Source of the DNA: an uncultured Sphingorhabdus sp.
GTDB taxonomy: Bacteria > Pseudomonadota > Alphaproteobacteria > Sphingomonadales > Sphingomonadaceae
Reading direction: 5' to 3'
NCBI GenBank assembly: GCA_937873665.1
Contig: CALMYW010000103.1
Span: forward strand, 1 to 7,276
Length of the DNA stretch: 7,276 bases
The notes under the pieces were generated by a model that saw nothing but the letters and a program-made list of their open reading frames with translations, was not told the DNA's origin and searched no databases. A program made the translations under genes and the position numbers. Shown here piece by piece: positions 5,515 through 7,276 of the stretch (the stretch's first letter is position 1; every line of letters begins with the position of its first letter).

Positions 5515-5622
5515 GTAAATTGATCGGAAAAGGCGATTACCGCTCGCGGAAATTCCCGATGGCCTTGGGGCTGGTGAGACCGCAATGAAGCGTGGTCAGA
5601 TTCCAACCCAAGGAGAGAGATC

Positions 5623-6048
5623 ATGGGACTCAAGGGCTCCAAGACCGAAGAAAACCTCAAGGCCGCGTTCGCCGGTGAAAGCCAGGCCAACCGCCGTTAC
5701 CTGTACTTCGCACAGAAGGCCGACGTAGAAGGCTACAACGACGTTGCCGCCGTGTTCCGCTCGACCGCCGAAGGTGAAACCGGCCACGCCCACGGCCACC
5801 TCGAATACCTCGAGGAATGCGGCGATCCCGCCACCGGCGAGCCGATCGGTGACACCGTTGCCAACCTGAAGGCCTCGATCGCGGGTGAAACCCACGAGTA
5901 CACCGACATGTACCCGGGCATGGCCAAGACCGCGCGCGAAGAAGGCTTCGATGAGATTGCCGACTGGTTCGAAACCCTTGCCAAGGCTGAAAAGAGCCAC
6001 GCCGGCAAGTTCCAGAAGACCCTCGACACCGTTCTCGCCGAGGCGTGA
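5623..6048 (+). CDS. Rubrerythrin-family di-iron protein lacking the rubredoxin domain
   Basis: A 141-residue cytosolic ferritin-like four-helix protein whose relatives reduce hydrogen peroxide at a non-heme di-iron centre. Expected ligands are present: Glu19 (GESQANRRY), Glu52 and His55 ([10 protein letters not shown]), Glu89 and Glu92 (AGETHEY), and Glu123 and His126 ([10 protein letters not shown]). The chain ends soon after the last helix, so the C-terminal rubredoxin domain (two CxxC pairs) of classical rubrerythrin is missing. An external electron donor must serve it. The start at 5623 follows AAGGAG (5610-5615). Strong third-position GC bias and highly expressed-type codons set it apart from the island genes. 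The next gene is an Fe-S protein 132 bp downstream, a recurring pairing that suggests a functional link. Confidence 0.95.
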   Translation: MGLKGSKTEENLKAAFAGESQANRRYLYFAQKADVEGYNDVAAVFRSTAEGETGHAHGHLEYLEECGDPATGEPIGDTVANLKASIAGETHEYTDMYPGMAKTAREEGFDEIADWFETLAKAEKSHAGKFQKTLDTVLAEA

Positions 6049-6052
6049 TGCC

Positions 6053-6071
6053 CATGCCCCGTGCGGGCATG
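6053..6071 (+). other. Short hairpin just after the rubrerythrin stop codon
   Basis: CATGCCC (6053-6059) and GGGCATG (6065-6071) form a perfect 7-bp stem with a 5-nt loop, 4 bp after the stop. No T-run follows, so it is not a standard intrinsic terminator. It may shield the rubrerythrin message from 3' decay or lower read-through into the Fe-S gene. A second, weaker pairing GCTGGCG/CGCCAGC (6082-6088 with 6114-6120) lies in the same spacer. Confidence 0.4.
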
Positions 6072-6180
6072 ACCAAGGTTTGCTGGCGAGCGGGCGGGGA
6101 CTTACCTGCCAGCCGCCAGCGGCCTTTCCTTGCGGCCCGATGGCCGATTTCACATATTTTGCAGGATTGGGGGAACCGTC

Positions 6181-7276
6181 ATGGAAGGTAGCCTCGAAGC
6201 GCCCGTGCGTCACGAGATCCCGTGGCAGGACGAAAGCTGGTACGATGAAGCCGCGCTCGAGACCGAGCTGCGCCGCGTTTATGACATCTGCCACGGCTGC
6301 CGCCGCTGCTTCAACCTGTGCGACAGCTTCCCGATCCTGTTCGACGCGATCGACGAGAGCCCGAACGAGGAGGTCGATGACCTGACCCCCGTCCAGCTCA
6401 AGGCGGTCGTCGATGCCTGCACGCTGTGCGACATGTGCTTCATGACGAAGTGCCCCTATGTGCCGCCGCACAGCTTCGAGCTTGATTTCCCCCACCTAAT
6501 GCTGCGCCACCGCGCGGTCGAGCACCGCAAGGGACAGACCTCGTTCGCGGATCAGCAGCTCTCGGAAATGGACCGCAACGGGCGGCTCGGCTCGATGGCT
6601 GCGGGCCTCGCCAACTGGGCGACCAAGCCGGACAACGCTCTGACCCGCCCGCTGATCGAGCAGGTCGCCGGGATCGACCGGCGCGCGCACCTGCCGCCGT
6701 TTCTTGAGGTGCCGCTGGTCAACAAGGCTGCCGGGATCGTTCCCGCGCCCAATCCGGATGGTCCGGCATTCGGCAAGAAGGCGGTGATCTACGCCGGGTG
6801 CCACGACAACTTCAACGACGACACTCCCGGCATCGCGCTGGTCAAGGTGCTCGCCCACAACGGCGTCCAGGTGCGGATCGAGCATCCCGACTGCTGCGCC
6901 ATGCCCAAGTTCGAGAACGGTGACCTGCCCGCCGTCGCCAGCGCTGCCCAGCGCATCTCCGCGTTCTTCGCACCGCTGGTCGAGGAGGGCTGGGACGTGG
7001 TCCCGCTGACCACCAGCTGCGCGCTGATGCTGAAGTTCGAATGGCCGCTGATCGAGCCGGGCAACGAGACCGTCAAGCTGCTCAGCAAGCACACCTTCGA
7101 TGTGTCCGAATATGTCGTCGCGCTTGCCAAGAGCACCGGCCTTGCCCCGATCGAACCGATGGGCAAGTCCATCGCGGTTCACTTCGCCTGCCACGCCCGC
7201 GCCCAGAACATGGGGCCGAAAGCGATGGAAATGCTCCGCCTGATCCCCGAGGCCAAGCCCGCGCTGACCGAGCGCT
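6181..7276 (+). CDS. (Fe-S)-binding CCG-domain protein, GlpC/heterodisulfide-reductase-like (3' truncated by window)
   Basis: An uninterrupted frame of 365 codons from ATG 6181 to the window end. The N-terminal region has two ferredoxin-like cysteine clusters: CxxCxxCxxxC (Cys37, 40, 43, 47) and CxxCxxCx4CP (Cys80, 83, 86, 91), typical of two [4Fe-4S] clusters. The second has four instead of the usual three residues before the last Cys. The C-terminal part carries CCG-type cysteine motifs: GCHDN...DCCAMPKFENGD, then TTSCALMLK and a second ACHARAQNMG, as in GlpC, GlcF and HdrB-like proteins. The likely role is electron transfer. The CCG domains may bind a further cluster or interact with a partner oxidoreductase. 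The substrate is unknown, and GlpC is only a structural comparison since no glpA/glpB is near. Its position after the rubredoxin-less rubrerythrin makes it a candidate redox partner (inference). The ribosome site is weak (GGGGGAA, about 6169-6175). Confidence 0.9.
   Translation, partial: MEGSLEAPVRHEIPWQDESWYDEAALETELRRVYDICHGCRRCFNLCDSFPILFDAIDESPNEEVDDLTPVQLKAVVDACTLCDMCFMTKCPYVPPHSFELDFPHLMLRHRAVEHRKGQTSFADQQLSEMDRNGRLGSMAAGLANWATKPDNALTRPLIEQVAGIDRRAHLPPFLEVPLVNKAAGIVPAPNPDGPAFGKKAVIYAGCHDNFNDDTPGIALVKVLAHNGVQVRIEHPDCCAMPKFENGDLPAVASAAQRISAFFAPLVEEGWDVVPLTTSCALMLKFEWPLIEPGNETVKLLSKHTFDVSEYVVALAKSTGLAPIEPMGKSIAVHFACHARAQNMGPKAMEMLRLIPEAKPALTER

Larger units (their letters stand above)
4859..5622. 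other. Gene-free junction region between the island cargo and the core chromosome
   Basis: No intact gene is supported in this 764-bp stretch. In order it holds 88 bp of unrecognised sequence, the CDF relic (4947-5140), about 150 bp with a small hairpin (5238-5257, CTGCGAT/ATCGCAG, 6-nt loop), the AT-rich repeat tract (5287-5380), the tRNA-Leu 3' half (5390-5441) and the upstream region of the rubrerythrin gene with a dyad at 5500-5514. Short open frames here on either strand carry no family signal. One minus-strand frame merely translates the complement of the tRNA fragment. Confidence 0.7.

Noticed and set aside
5370..5690. Minus-strand open frame containing WCPWPDSNGHALRQT
   Set aside because: This text is the translated complement of the tRNA-Leu 3' half, a familiar artefact of tRNA regions, not a protein.
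5596..6495. Minus-strand open frame of 299 residues across the rubrerythrin and Fe-S genes
   Set aside because: Antisense shadow of GC-rich coding DNA. The plus strand carries unmistakable family motifs in both genes, and the antisense frame has none.
6496..7194. Minus-strand open frame of 232 residues opposite the Fe-S protein gene
   Set aside because: Shadow of the plus-strand CCG-domain gene, which runs without stops to the window end and has all cysteine motifs.

Overview
The window reads as alphaproteobacterial DNA, most likely from a sphingomonad-type organism (Novosphingobium, Sphingobium or Erythrobacter relatives). This is judged from the high GC content, the codon use, the gene families and a tRNA-Leu 3' half of alphaproteobacterial type. 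It appears to contain the right-hand junction of a metal/stress genomic island with the core chromosome. The genus is an inference, not a sequence match.

Left part (1 to about 5390), island cargo. The window opens inside a Zn/Cd/Pb-type P1B ATPase. It is followed 1 bp later by a CDF (CzcD-like) cation diffusion facilitator whose last 26 expected codons have been thrown out of frame. On the minus strand, convergent to these, lies a small exported protein very rich in His, Tyr and Arg. A structured 336-bp spacer then precedes a plus-strand run of four small genes: a zf-TFIIB zinc-ribbon protein, a small lipoprotein with a His/Tyr/Gly-rich tail, an SRPBCC/START-like protein and a universal-stress-protein-like protein. 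The last two overlap by 4 bp.

Junction (4859-5441). After the stress protein comes 764 bp with no intact gene. It holds a decayed C-terminal fragment of a second CDF transporter (in-frame stop plus frameshift). Next comes an AT-rich tract with TTACACA-type direct repeats spaced by about one helical turn. Last comes the 3' half of a type-II tRNA-Leu gene ending in CCA and lacking its 5' half. This is the expected structure of the att end left by an island that integrated into a tRNA-Leu gene. The repeats are well placed to be integrase arm-type sites. The intact tRNA and the integrase should lie outside the window to the left.

Right part (5442-7276), core chromosome. A rubrerythrin lacking the C-terminal rubredoxin domain is followed by a large (Fe-S)-binding protein of the GlpC/heterodisulfide-reductase (CCG) type that runs off the window. 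This pair plausibly forms a peroxide-defence or electron-transfer module. A dyad upstream of the rubrerythrin may be a metalloregulator operator.

Taken together, the left part exports divalent metal from the cytoplasm (ATPase, CDF) and adds envelope and stress functions of unknown mechanism. The right part is an unrelated iron/peroxide module brought next to it by island insertion.
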